Part shown: piece after piece, positions 15,914 through 23,614 of the stretch
How positions within the stretch are numbered: position 1 is the stretch's first letter
Layout: every line of letters begins with the position of its first letter
Source: Gammaproteobacteria bacterium
GTDB taxonomy: Bacteria > Pseudomonadota > Gammaproteobacteria > SZUA-229
DNA: 35,000 bases
Direction of reading: 5' to 3'
Assembly (NCBI GenBank): GCA_015488885.1
Contig: WFMW01000025.1
Span: forward strand, 1 to 35,000
Made by a program: the position numbers and the translations under genes
Notes under the pieces: generated by a model
The model's input: only the letters and a program-made list of their open reading frames with translations
Told to the model about the DNA's origin: nothing
The model's database searches: none

Positions 15914-16507
15914 ATGCTACAACGTCAGGCGGAAGTTGAGCGCAATACGCTGGAAACACAGGTAAAAGTCAGGATTAATCTGGATGGTAGTGGCCAGGCT
16001 GAACTGGCTACTGGTGTGGCATTTCTGGAACACATGCTTGATCAGGTTGCCCGGCATGGTTTAATTGATATAAATATTGAGGCTACTGGTGACCTGCATA
16101 TAGATGCTCACCATACTGTTGAAGATATTGGTATTACGCTGGGGCAGGCATTTGCTAAGGCGGTGGCAGATAAAACCGGCATGGCCCGTTATGGCTTTGC
16201 CTATGTGCCGCTTGATGAAGCCCTGTCGCGGGTGGTGATTGATTTCTCGGGTCGTCCCGGTCTGCAATATCATGTGAATTACCGGCGTGCAAAAATTGGT
16301 GATTTTGACGTTGACCTGCTGCATGAATTTTTTCAGGGCTTTATCAACCACGCCAACGTTACCCTGCATATTGATAATTTACGTGGTGATAACGCCCATC
16401 ATATTGCGGAAACCGTTTTCAAGGCTTTTGGACGTGCCTTAAGGATGGCTTTGTCGGTGGATGAACGTATGCAGGGTCAAATGCCGAGTACCAAAGGCAG
16501 TTTATAA
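15914..16507 (+). CDS. hisB: Imidazoleglycerol-phosphate dehydratase
   Basis: HisB dehydrates imidazole glycerol phosphate to imidazole acetol phosphate (step six of histidine synthesis). The 197-residue protein is the monofunctional dehydratase, without the N-terminal phosphatase domain of the E. coli bifunctional HisB. Manganese-binding motifs are present twice: [11 protein letters not shown] (64-74) and [18 protein letters not shown] (159-176). The C-terminal STKG is also conserved. The ATG at 15914 is preceded by GGGAG at good spacing; a TTG four codons earlier is less likely. It heads the hisBHAFIE run. Confidence 0.96.
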   Translation: MLQRQAEVERNTLETQVKVRINLDGSGQAELATGVAFLEHMLDQVARHGLIDINIEATGDLHIDAHHTVEDIGITLGQAFAKAVADKTGMARYGFAYVPLDEALSRVVIDFSGRPGLQYHVNYRRAKIGDFDVDLLHEFFQGFINHANVTLHIDNLRGDNAHHIAETVFKAFGRALRMALSVDERMQGQMPSTKGSL

Positions 16508-16571
16508 ACCCGGTGTTGGTTTAGTAGGAGCGTTTGTTTTTTATGATTTTATTTATGTTCAGGATAGGATA

Positions 16572-17237
16572 ATGCATTCAGTAATTGCTATTGTTGATTA
16601 TGGTATGGGCAACCTGCGTTCAGTGGCAAAAGCCCTGGAACATGTAGCTCAGCCCGGCCAGCAGGTTGTGGTAACGTCTGATGCAGCGGTGATTAATGCG
16701 GCTGAACGTATTGTGTTCCCCGGTCAGGGCGCGGCACGTGACTGTATGCTACAACTTGAAACGCTAGGGCTTACCGATATATTAAAACAGACAGCGGCGG
16801 AAAAACCCTTCCTGGGTATCTGTATGGGAATGCAGGTATTGCTCACGCATACAGAAGAAAATCAGGGTGTGGATTGTTTAAATTTATTTTCAGGTGAGGT
16901 GCGTATTTTTACGGCAGAAAAAAACCGGGTAGCGATGCAGGGTTTAAAAATACCGCATATGGGCTGGAACAATGTTGCCCAAACACAGCCGCACCCTTTA
17001 TGGCAGGGAATCAGCGACAACAGCCGATTTTATTTTGTACACAGTTATTATGCCGATCCTGAACAGGCGGAAATCGTTGCTGGAAAAACCCGCTATGGGA
17101 TTGAATTTGTTTCGGTTATTGCACAGGGCAATGTATTTGCCACCCAGTTTCATCCGGAAAAAAGTGCTCATGATGGCTTACAGTTACTCAGCAATTTCAC
17201 TCAATGGGATGGAAGTAGCCAGGCACATCTGACCTGA
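16572..17237 (+). CDS. hisH: Imidazole glycerol phosphate synthase, glutaminase subunit
   Basis: HisH releases ammonia from glutamine and channels it to HisF. The 221-residue class I glutamine amidotransferase begins VIAIVDYGMGNLRSV. Its triad is visible as Cys84 in FLGICMGMQVL, and His194 and Glu196 in QFHPEKS. The start at 16572 has AGGATAGGA just upstream; a longer in-frame reading to 16461 overlaps hisB and has no family support. It lies 64 bases after hisB. Confidence 0.96.
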   Translation: MHSVIAIVDYGMGNLRSVAKALEHVAQPGQQVVVTSDAAVINAAERIVFPGQGAARDCMLQLETLGLTDILKQTAAEKPFLGICMGMQVLLTHTEENQGVDCLNLFSGEVRIFTAEKNRVAMQGLKIPHMGWNNVAQTQPHPLWQGISDNSRFYFVHSYYADPEQAEIVAGKTRYGIEFVSVIAQGNVFATQFHPEKSAHDGLQLLSNFTQWDGSSQAHLT

Positions 17238-17257
17238 GCCATCAACAGTTAACCGGC

Positions 17258-17280
17258 GATTACAATCAGTCATTGTAATC
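17258..17280. repeat. Perfect hairpin in the hisH-hisA gap
   Basis: GATTACAAT-cagtc-ATTGTAATC forms a perfect 9-bp stem with a 5-base loop in the 86-base gap. No U-run follows, so it is unlikely to stop transcription. It may act as an RNA-processing or mRNA-stability structure inside the his transcript. Confidence 0.6.
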
Positions 17281-17323
17281 GATAATCACAACCAATAATC
17301 AGTAATCATAAAGAGTCAATACT

Positions 17324-18073
17324 ATGTTATTAATACCTGCAATCGACCTGAAACAGGGGCAATGTGTGCGCCTGCGGCAGGGTGATATGAATGATAGTAC
17401 CGTGTTCTCCGACGACCCGGTGGCCATGGCAGGCAGATGGGTGGACGCCGGTGCGCGGCGGCTGCATATTGTGGATCTGGATGGTGCCTTTGCTGGTAAA
17501 CCTGAAAATGCTGACGTCATTCAGGCTATTGCCCGTACTTATCCAGCATTAAAAATCCAGCTTGGTGGTGGTATTCGAGATGAAGAAACGATTGCTGCCT
17601 ATCTGGATGCCGGGGTGGACTATCTGATTGTGGGCACTAAAGCGGTGCAGGAGCCTCATTTTATTGCTGAAGTCTGCGCGGAGTTCCCTACCCATATTAT
17701 CGTCGGGCTGGATGCCAGAGATGGAAAAGTAGCTATTGATGGCTGGTCTAAATTATCTAAACATGATGTGATTGATATGGCCAGACAGTTTGAAAATGAT
17801 GGTGTTGAAGCCATTGTGTACACCGATATTTCCCGTGATGGCATGATGCAGGGCGTGAATGTGGAAGCGACGGTGAAAATGGCGCAGGCCATCAATATTC
17901 CGGTGATTGCCTCGGGTGGTATTACCAATATGGATGATGTTAAAGCCTTAAGTGCGGTTGCTGACGAGGGGATTATGGGAGCGATTACCGGGCGGGCGAT
18001 TTATGAGGGATCGATTGACCTGGCAAAGGCACAGGCCTGGCTGGATCAACAGCCTACCAAACTCGCTAATTAA
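17324..18073 (+). CDS. hisA: ProFAR isomerase (HisA)
   Basis: HisA performs the Amadori rearrangement of ProFAR to PRFAR. The 249-residue (beta-alpha)8 barrel shows catalytic Asp8 in [14 protein letters not shown] and Asp130 in [15 protein letters not shown]. Phosphate-binding [10 protein letters not shown] and IASGGI blocks and [13 protein letters not shown] are also present. It is followed by hisF 23 bases later, in the normal his order. Confidence 0.97.
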   Translation: MLLIPAIDLKQGQCVRLRQGDMNDSTVFSDDPVAMAGRWVDAGARRLHIVDLDGAFAGKPENADVIQAIARTYPALKIQLGGGIRDEETIAAYLDAGVDYLIVGTKAVQEPHFIAEVCAEFPTHIIVGLDARDGKVAIDGWSKLSKHDVIDMARQFENDGVEAIVYTDISRDGMMQGVNVEATVKMAQAINIPVIASGGITNMDDVKALSAVADEGIMGAITGRAIYEGSIDLAKAQAWLDQQPTKLAN

Positions 18074-18096
18074 ATCTATCCAAAGGTCGTTAACTT

Positions 18097-18870
18097 ATGC
18101 CACTTGCAAAACGTATTATTCCCTGTCTGGATGTTGATAATGGCCGTGTAGTAAAAGGCGTGCAATTTGTTGATATTCGTGATGCCGGTGATCCAGTTGA
18201 AGTTGCCCGCCGTTATGATAAAGAAGGGGCGGATGAGCTTACCTTTCTGGATATTACTGCCAGTTCGGATAACCGCGATACTATTATTCATGTTGTTGAG
18301 CATGTTGCGGACGAGGTTTTTATCCCGTTAACCGTTGGTGGTGGTATTCGCAGTGTGGCGGATGTACGTATCATGTTAAATGCCGGTGCTGATAAAGTCG
18401 CCATCAATACAGCGGCGGTATTTAACCCTGAGCTGGTACGCGAAACTGCACATAAAGTAGGCTCGCAGTGTATTGTGGTGGCTATCGATGCCAGGCAGGT
18501 AAGCCGTGAGGGTGAAGTTTTAAAATGGGAAATATTTACCCATGGTGGGCGCAAGTCAACGGGGCTGGATGCGATTGCCTGGGCGCAGAAAATGGTTGAT
18601 TACGGTGCGGGTGAAATCCTGCTGACCAGCATGGACCGTGATGGCACCAAAACAGGTTTTGATATACCACTGACCCGTGCCATTGCTGATGCCGTCTCGG
18701 TACCGGTGATTGCCTCCGGTGGGGTAGGGAATCTGGATCACCTGGCAGCTGGTGTGCTGGAGGGTGGGGCAGACGCGGTACTGGCCGCAAGTATTTTTCA
18801 TTTTGGTGAATATAGCGTGCAACAGGCTAAACAGAAGATGGCTGAATACGGTATTGAGGTGCGTTTATAA
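18097..18870 (+). CDS. hisF: Imidazole glycerol phosphate synthase, cyclase subunit
   Basis: HisF combines PRFAR with ammonia from HisH to give imidazole glycerol phosphate and AICAR. The 257-residue barrel contains Asp12 in [17 protein letters not shown], Asp131 in VVAIDARQV, the phosphate sites [10 protein letters not shown] and [11 protein letters not shown], and [13 protein letters not shown]. Its TAA overlaps the hisI ATG by one base, indicating translational coupling. Together with HisH it forms the complete synthase. Confidence 0.97.
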   Translation: MPLAKRIIPCLDVDNGRVVKGVQFVDIRDAGDPVEVARRYDKEGADELTFLDITASSDNRDTIIHVVEHVADEVFIPLTVGGGIRSVADVRIMLNAGADKVAINTAAVFNPELVRETAHKVGSQCIVVAIDARQVSREGEVLKWEIFTHGGRKSTGLDAIAWAQKMVDYGAGEILLTSMDRDGTKTGFDIPLTRAIADAVSVPVIASGGVGNLDHLAAGVLEGGADAVLAASIFHFGEYSVQQAKQKMAEYGIEVRL

Positions 18871-19262
18871 TGGCTACAGAAAAATTCTGGCTGGATGATG
18901 TTCACTTTGATGCAAACGGTTTGATGCCTGCCATCGCACAGGATGCCAACAGTGGTAAAATACTCATGCTGGCGTGGATGAATCGTGAGGCGCTGGCATT
19001 AACGGCCAGCAAGGGTGAGGCTGTTTACTGGTCGCGTTCGCGGGGCAAATTATGGCATAAAGGGGAAGAGTCCGGCCATACACAGAAAATTATGGATATA
19101 CGCCTCGACTGTGATGAAGATGTGATTGTACTAAAAGTTGAGCAAAAAGGCGGCATTGCCTGTCATACCGGTCGGGAAAGCTGTTTTTATCGTCAATTGC
19201 AGGGCAATAAATGGGTGGTCGTGGAAGAGGTATTAAAAGACCCGAAACAAATTTACGGGTAG
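18870..19262 (+). CDS. hisI: Phosphoribosyl-AMP cyclohydrolase
   Basis: HisI opens the purine ring of phosphoribosyl-AMP (step three). The 130-residue product has [29 protein letters not shown] and the zinc/magnesium-site cysteines in RLDCDED and [14 protein letters not shown]. It is a separate protein rather than the HisIE fusion of E. coli. This matches Pseudomonas-type organisation, where hisI, hisE and tatABC are contiguous. Confidence 0.96.
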   Translation: MATEKFWLDDVHFDANGLMPAIAQDANSGKILMLAWMNREALALTASKGEAVYWSRSRGKLWHKGEESGHTQKIMDIRLDCDEDVIVLKVEQKGGIACHTGRESCFYRQLQGNKWVVVEEVLKDPKQIYG

Positions 19263-19280
19263 AATAGACATATAGAGTGG

Positions 19281-19625
19281 GTGAATGAAGTGGATTCAGG
19301 TTATAATCAGGTGTTGGCACAATTAGCAACCATCTTGCAACAACGTAAACAGGCAACATCGGAGAGTTCCTATGTTGCCAGCCTGTACCATAAAGGGCTG
19401 GATGCGATGCTGAAAAAAATCGGCGAAGAAGCTACTGAAACAGTGATGGCAGCGAAAGATGTGGCTGCACAGGAAGATAAAAGTAAACTGGTCTATGAAG
19501 TCGCTGATCTGTGGTTTCACACTCTGGTGTTACTGGCTGATCAGGGATTGTCACATGAAGATATACTCAATGAGCTGGCGCGCCGGTTTGGCATATCCGG
19601 TCATGATGAGAAAGCATCGCGTTAA
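19281..19625 (+). CDS. hisE: Phosphoribosyl-ATP pyrophosphatase
   Basis: HisE hydrolyses phosphoribosyl-ATP to phosphoribosyl-AMP (step two). The 114-residue all-alpha protein has the MazG-like metal motif in [16 protein letters not shown] and [36 protein letters not shown] is typical of the family. The start is GTG 19281; a GTG at 19290 is a possible alternative. An ATG at 19285 is in another frame. It lies 18 bases after hisI. hisG, hisD and hisC, needed for the full pathway, are not in the window. Confidence 0.93.
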   Translation: MNEVDSGYNQVLAQLATILQQRKQATSESSYVASLYHKGLDAMLKKIGEEATETVMAAKDVAAQEDKSKLVYEVADLWFHTLVLLADQGLSHEDILNELARRFGISGHDEKASR

Positions 19626-19723
19626 ATCGATGTGAGTAAGTTACCGTTATTGTTAATACATTGCTGACTAAAGACAGGTAACTGAATTTTTAAACCTGAA
19701 TATCGAATTTTGTGGAGACGAAT

Positions 19724-19966
19724 ATGGGTATAAGTATCTGGCAATTATTAATATTGCTTGCTGTGGTTATTTTAATTTTTGGTACAAAAAAGCTGAAAAA
19801 TGTTGGCGGTGATCTTGGCTCGGCGATAAAAAGTTTTAAATCGGCAATGAAAGACGGTGATCAGGGTAGCGACCAGGATGCTGTGCAACAAAATAAAGTA
19901 GAACAGAATGAGTCAAAATCATCCACGACAAGTGAATCGGTGGCTAAAGAAAAAGACAAGGTTTAG
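19724..19966 (+). CDS. tatA: Twin-arginine translocase subunit TatA
   Basis: TatA oligomerises to form the protein-conducting element for folded twin-arginine substrates. The 80-residue protein has one N-terminal membrane helix ([14 protein letters not shown]), the FGTKKL hinge, an amphipathic helix ([18 protein letters not shown]) and a charged flexible tail. The ATG at 19724 follows GGAG by six bases; a GTG four codons earlier is in frame but less plausible. It begins the tatABC group about 100 bases after hisE. Confidence 0.95.
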   Translation: MGISIWQLLILLAVVILIFGTKKLKNVGGDLGSAIKSFKSAMKDGDQGSDQDAVQQNKVEQNESKSSTTSESVAKEKDKV

Positions 19967-20153
19967 CGCCCGGTCTGAGTACACCCATACTTAATTATGG
20001 TATCTCTGGTGCTGCGGTTTGCCGGTGACGAGCAGGCGACTGGAGCAAGCGTACTGTTTCTGGTTAACGATAAGTATCTTTATCAGTGTGCCTTTGTAGT
20101 CAGTGAACAGGTTGGCTTCAATGTGACTGACATTTCATTTTTATATTCATAAT
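19967..20153 (+). other. Unusually long tatA-tatB spacer
   Basis: The 187 bases hold no recognisable ORF. There is a short inverted repeat near the start (ATAC-ttaatta-t-GGTAT region, about 19988-20003) and GATAAgtatcTTTATC near 20070-20085. The spacer may carry a processing site or a promoter for tatBC, but nothing clear is seen. Confidence 0.4.
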
Positions 20154-20627
20154 ATGTTTGATATTGGTTTCTGGGAAATATTTCTTATTCTGGTTCTGGC
20201 GCTTATTGTTATCGGGCCGGAACGTCTGCCCGGTGCTGCGAGAAAAGCCGGTTACTGGGTGGGGCGTGCCCGGCGCTATATAGAAGGTGTGCGCAATGAT
20301 GTTGAATCCCAGATGGATCTGGGCGAATTCAAACGCCTGTTGCATAATCAGGAAGTACAGATTAACGAACTGCAACAAAAATTGAAAGTTGAAACCACAA
20401 AGCTTACCGAGATTGAATCGGGCCTTGACGAAGATATACTAACCGAAGTCGATTCACACAAACTAAAAACAGAGGATTCCTTCTCCCATGAAGATATCGA
20501 TGAATGGGAACAGGATACGTTATCAGTAGCTGATAATGCGGCTGATAATCAACCGTCAGTCAGTGTTTCAACAGACGATTCATCTGTACAGGCAACGGTT
20601 GAGGACAGGGATAAACCAGCATCATGA
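20154..20627 (+). CDS. tatB: Twin-arginine translocase subunit TatB
   Basis: TatB works with TatC in recognising twin-arginine signal peptides. The 157-residue protein begins MFDIGFWEIFLILVLALIVIGPERLP, the classic TatB membrane helix with Glu8 and the GPERLP hinge. An amphipathic helix (GAARKAGYWVGRARRYIEG), a coiled-coil-like stretch (about 55-95) and an acidic Ser/Asp-rich tail follow. The stop codon overlaps the tatC start (ATGA), indicating coupling. Confidence 0.95.
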   Translation: MFDIGFWEIFLILVLALIVIGPERLPGAARKAGYWVGRARRYIEGVRNDVESQMDLGEFKRLLHNQEVQINELQQKLKVETTKLTEIESGLDEDILTEVDSHKLKTEDSFSHEDIDEWEQDTLSVADNAADNQPSVSVSTDDSSVQATVEDRDKPAS

Positions 20628-21562
20628 CAGATGGCGTAGACAGGCAGGAGGAAGCCTTATCTCAGGAGCAGACATTGATGGATCACCTTATTGAATTAAG
20701 GGACCGTCTGTTGCATATGGTGCTAGCTGTTTTACTGGTGTTTCTGGCTTTATTTGCCTTCAGTAATAAAATTTTTACTCTGGCGGCGGCACCGTTGCTA
20801 AAGTTGATGCCTGCTGGCACCTCGATGATTGCCACCAGTGTTACCGCGCCTTTTCTGGTGCCGTTCAAGTTGGTAATGATGCTGTCTGTTTTACTCACGA
20901 TTCCGTATTTATTGCATCAGATCTGGTCGTTTATTGCGCCAGGTCTGTATCGTCATGAAAAACGCCTTGCTGCACCTTTACTGATTTCCAGTGTCATATT
21001 ATTTTATTGCGGCATTGCTTTTGCCTATTTTATTATTTTTCCTTTGCTGTTTAAATTCTTTATTGGTGTTGCCCCGCATGGGGTGGCGGTGATGACCGAT
21101 ATTGGTCAGTACCTGGATTTTATTATTACCATTTTTTTTGCTTTCGGGGTTGCATTTGAAGTGCCTGTCGCCACATTTTTACTGGTAGCTGCCGGAATTA
21201 CCACACCGGCAAAACTGGCTAAAAAACGTCCCTATATTATTATCGGGGCATTTTTTGTTGGTATGATATTGACCCCGCCCGATGTGATTTCTCAATCGCT
21301 ACTGGCTATTCCTATCTGGTTATTATTTGAGTCAGGCTTACTGGCAGCACGTTTGTTTCTGAAAGAAAAAAGTGACGCGGATGATGTCATTATGCAAACT
21401 GAAGAGTTTGAGCTGATTGAAGAGGGAGCTGGTAGCCAACATACCGATAGCCAGACAGACGATAGAGATAAAACAGACACTGATGATATAGATGATGAAA
21501 CAATGGAAAAAATGTTTGATGAGGCAGAGCAGGAAGAAGATAATAATAACCACAAATCGTAA
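20624..21562 (+). CDS. tatC: Twin-arginine translocase subunit TatC, acidic C-terminal extension
   Basis: TatC is the six-helix membrane receptor that binds the twin-arginine motif. The core (about 18-245) matches the family: DHLIELRDRLLH, PFLVPFKLVMMLSVLLTIPYLLHQIWSFIAPGLYRHEKR, FAFGVAFEVPVATFLLV and GAFFVGMILTPPDVISQSLLAIPIWLLFESGL. The 312-residue length exceeds the roughly 250-260 of E. coli TatC. The excess is a cytoplasmic tail of about 65 residues rich in Asp and Glu (DSQTDDRDKTDTDDIDDE...). The palindromic element at 21614-21780 follows and may help end the transcript. Confidence 0.95.
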   Translation: MTDGVDRQEEALSQEQTLMDHLIELRDRLLHMVLAVLLVFLALFAFSNKIFTLAAAPLLKLMPAGTSMIATSVTAPFLVPFKLVMMLSVLLTIPYLLHQIWSFIAPGLYRHEKRLAAPLLISSVILFYCGIAFAYFIIFPLLFKFFIGVAPHGVAVMTDIGQYLDFIITIFFAFGVAFEVPVATFLLVAAGITTPAKLAKKRPYIIIGAFFVGMILTPPDVISQSLLAIPIWLLFESGLLAARLFLKEKSDADDVIMQTEEFELIEEGAGSQHTDSQTDDRDKTDTDDIDDETMEKMFDEAEQEEDNNNHKS

Positions 21563-21613
21563 TGCCGGAATCTGTTTGAGAACAGATCCCGTAGCACATA
21601 ATGTCTGGATGCA
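21563..21613. other. Short spacer after tatC
   Basis: A small inverted repeat, ATCTGTT-tgag-AACAGAT, lies near 21570-21587 just after the tatC stop. It is followed by CCCG rather than a T-run, so its role in termination is uncertain. It ends at the palindromic element. Confidence 0.4.
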
Positions 21614-21780
21614 CTAGGAGCCTGTCCGAGAATAGATAGCCGACTGCGGAAAAGTGGAATTTGGTCATATTTCCCTCTATTTATCGTTAAATAGCCGTGC
21701 TATTCTCCTCAAAATAGTGAAAAATATGCCTCAAATCCACTTCCCCTCGCTACGGCTCCTATTCTCGGACAGGCTCCTAG
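21614..21780. repeat. 167-bp palindromic MITE-like element
   Basis: The two ends (21614-21635 and 21759-21780) are perfect 22-base inverted repeats starting CTAGGAGCCTGTCC. Inward, the arms stay imperfectly complementary for most of the element (AGCCG / CGGCT, AAGTGGA / TCCACTT, CTATTT / AAATAG). The whole unit can fold into one long hairpin. It encodes no protein. The ends carry CTAG, so a TA or CTAG target duplication is possible. A degenerate relative of the right end occurs at 27515-27547. This fits a non-autonomous element moved by an unlinked transposase. Confidence 0.82.
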
Positions 21781-21866
21781 ACGTGTTTATAGATAAATTA
21801 GTGTAAAATTAACAGCGTATTTATAAATTAACAGGTTCCTCTGGTTCCACTTAAAAAACAGGAAGG
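21781..21866 (+). other. Upstream region of gpmI
   Basis: This is an AT-rich leader with candidate -10 boxes (TATAGAT near 21788, TAAAAT near 21804) but no confident promoter. It ends with the purine-rich AGGAAGGG ahead of a short reading frame that overlaps the gpmI start. Confidence 0.3.
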
Positions 21867-21871
21867 GTGAA

Positions 21872-21898
21872 ATGCCCAGATACAAGCAGAATGTCTGA
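21872..21898 (+). other. Eight-codon leader frame overlapping the gpmI start
   Basis: The best Shine-Dalgarno here (AGGA, about eight bases upstream) serves the ATG at 21872. That ATG opens MPRYKQNV and stops at TGA 21896-21898, overlapping the gpmI ATG at 21891. Ribosomes finishing this frame could restart on gpmI. It may be fortuitous. Confidence 0.3.
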
Positions 21899-23429
21899 TA
21901 CAAGAAAAGTCCCCCGCCGCCCTACAATTTTAATTATTCTTGACGGCTTTGGGGTTAATCCCTGCCGGTTAAATAATGCCGTACTGCAGGCAGATACCCC
22001 AAGACTGGATGAATATTTTTCTCATCATTCACACACTACCCTGGAAGCCTGCGGTAAGTCGGTTGGCTTGCCTGAAGGGCAAATGGGTAATTCAGAAGTC
22101 GGGCATATGACGTTGGGCTGTGGCAGTGTCATGCGTCAGGATCTGGTGCGAATTAATGATGAAATTGAGAGCGGAGAGTTTTTTCAGAACGCCGCTCTGG
22201 TAGCAGCGGTTGAAGATGCTGCGGCAGCAGAACGTCCGGTGCATCTGGTTGGGTTAACCTCAAACGGTGGCGTTCACAGCCATATCAATCATTTAAAAGC
22301 ATTAATCAAACTGTGTGCCGAGCATAAAGTAAAACCGGTGGTACATATGACAACGGATGGTCGTGATACTGCACAGATGTCGGCGCTGGTGTTTTTAAAG
22401 GAAATTGAAGGCTCGCTTGAGGAAGCAGATGGCAGTATTGCAACGGTTTGCGGGCGCTATTATTCTATGGATAGAGATCAGCGCTGGAACCGTACTGAGC
22501 TGGCCTGGCGAGCGATGGTTCTGGGTGAAGGTCGTCATGCAGAAAGCGCGCATTATGCTATTGAAGCGGCTTATGCCAATAATGAGACGGATGAATTTAT
22601 TATTCCGACGGTACTGGATAATGCCGATTTAATTCAGTCGGGCGATAATGTGATTTTTTTCAATTTCAGGAATGATCGTTCGCGCCAGTTAACCGCCGTG
22701 TTGAGTCAGCAGAACTTCAAGGAAATTGATACCGGTAGTTTTAGGGGTGCTGCAGTAACCTGTCTAACTGAATATGACCCTGAATTTCTATTGCCTATTG
22801 GCTATGCGCCTGAACGTCCGCAGGCAACGGTTGCATCGGTAGTTAGTCGTGCCGGTTATAAACAGATGCACTGTGCCGAAACCGAAAAATATGCCCATGT
22901 TACCTACTTCTTTAATGGGGGTAAAAAGAAACCATTTGCCGGTGAAGATCATGTTATGGTGAATTCACCCGATGTGTCCACTTACGATCTTAAGCCTGAA
23001 ATGAGTGCTGCAGAGGTGGCTGATAAAGTCATTGAAGGGTTGGAATTGGGTAGTTACGGCTTTATTCTGGTGAACTTTGCCAATGGTGATATGGTTGGCC
23101 ATACCGCAGTGCCTGATGCAGTTATTTCAGCGGTAGAAACGCTGGATAAAGAAGTTGGGCGAGTACTGGACGCGGCTGAAAAGTGCGGGTTTTCGGTACT
23201 GCTAACCGCTGACCATGGTAACTGTGATGAAATGGTTGATCCGGTTACTCAGGAGCCACATACCCAGCACACTCTGTATCCTGTGCCCTGTATGGTTATC
23301 GACGAGGTTAACTGGTATTTACGTCCCGGGTCTGATTTAAGCGCTGTAGCCCCCACTGTTTTACAGTTAATGGGGCTGCAGCAACCCCCCTCCATGACGG
23401 GTAAATCACTGCTATTGTGTGAATACTAA
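21891..23429 (+). CDS. gpmI: Cofactor-independent phosphoglycerate mutase
   Basis: GpmI interconverts 3- and 2-phosphoglycerate in glycolysis and gluconeogenesis without 2,3-bisphosphoglycerate, using two Mn ions. The product (512 residues from this ATG) shows LDGFG near residue 18, the phosphorylated Ser68 in GQMGNSEVGHMTLG, HVHS-type substrate sequence SNGGVHSHINHL, DGRDT, FNFRNDRSRQL, FANGDMVGHT and the C-terminal metal site TADHGNCDEM. A GTG at 21867 would add eight residues and is nearer the Shine-Dalgarno; the start is therefore uncertain by that amount. The gene appears monocistronic. Confidence 0.95.
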   Translation: MSDTRKVPRRPTILIILDGFGVNPCRLNNAVLQADTPRLDEYFSHHSHTTLEACGKSVGLPEGQMGNSEVGHMTLGCGSVMRQDLVRINDEIESGEFFQNAALVAAVEDAAAAERPVHLVGLTSNGGVHSHINHLKALIKLCAEHKVKPVVHMTTDGRDTAQMSALVFLKEIEGSLEEADGSIATVCGRYYSMDRDQRWNRTELAWRAMVLGEGRHAESAHYAIEAAYANNETDEFIIPTVLDNADLIQSGDNVIFFNFRNDRSRQLTAVLSQQNFKEIDTGSFRGAAVTCLTEYDPEFLLPIGYAPERPQATVASVVSRAGYKQMHCAETEKYAHVTYFFNGGKKKPFAGEDHVMVNSPDVSTYDLKPEMSAAEVADKVIEGLELGSYGFILVNFANGDMVGHTAVPDAVISAVETLDKEVGRVLDAAEKCGFSVLLTADHGNCDEMVDPVTQEPHTQHTLYPVPCMVIDEVNWYLRPGSDLSAVAPTVLQLMGLQQPPSMTGKSLLLCEY

Positions 23430-23498
23430 TGTCATAACCCCATTTCGATAAACGCTTGCAAAATTTTGTATGTTCATGCAATTATCGGTTGAATCATG

Positions 23499-23504
23499 TA
23501 TAAT
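23499..23504 (+). promoter_or_regulatory. Candidate -10 box for the EF-G2 gene
   Basis: A perfect TATAAT lies 110 bases upstream of the fusA2 ATG in the 185-base gap after gpmI. I see no good TTGACA at the right spacing (the -35 position reads ATGCAA). The call rests on the -10 match and location. Confidence 0.35.
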
Positions 23505-23614
23505 CCGCCGGCTTGATTTAACCTGATTGCTGGATGCTGGTTATACGTTTTTGAATTATTAAATTTTGAATTATTATAAATTATTGTACATATTATACTT
23601 AGAGTAACAGGAAC

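Noticed and set aside
17258-17280. Intrinsic terminator between hisH and hisA
   Set aside because: The stem is AT-rich and no U-run follows; the pathway genes continue immediately.
21614-21780. CRISPR or tandem array
   Set aside because: There are only two inverted ends with no repeated spacers.
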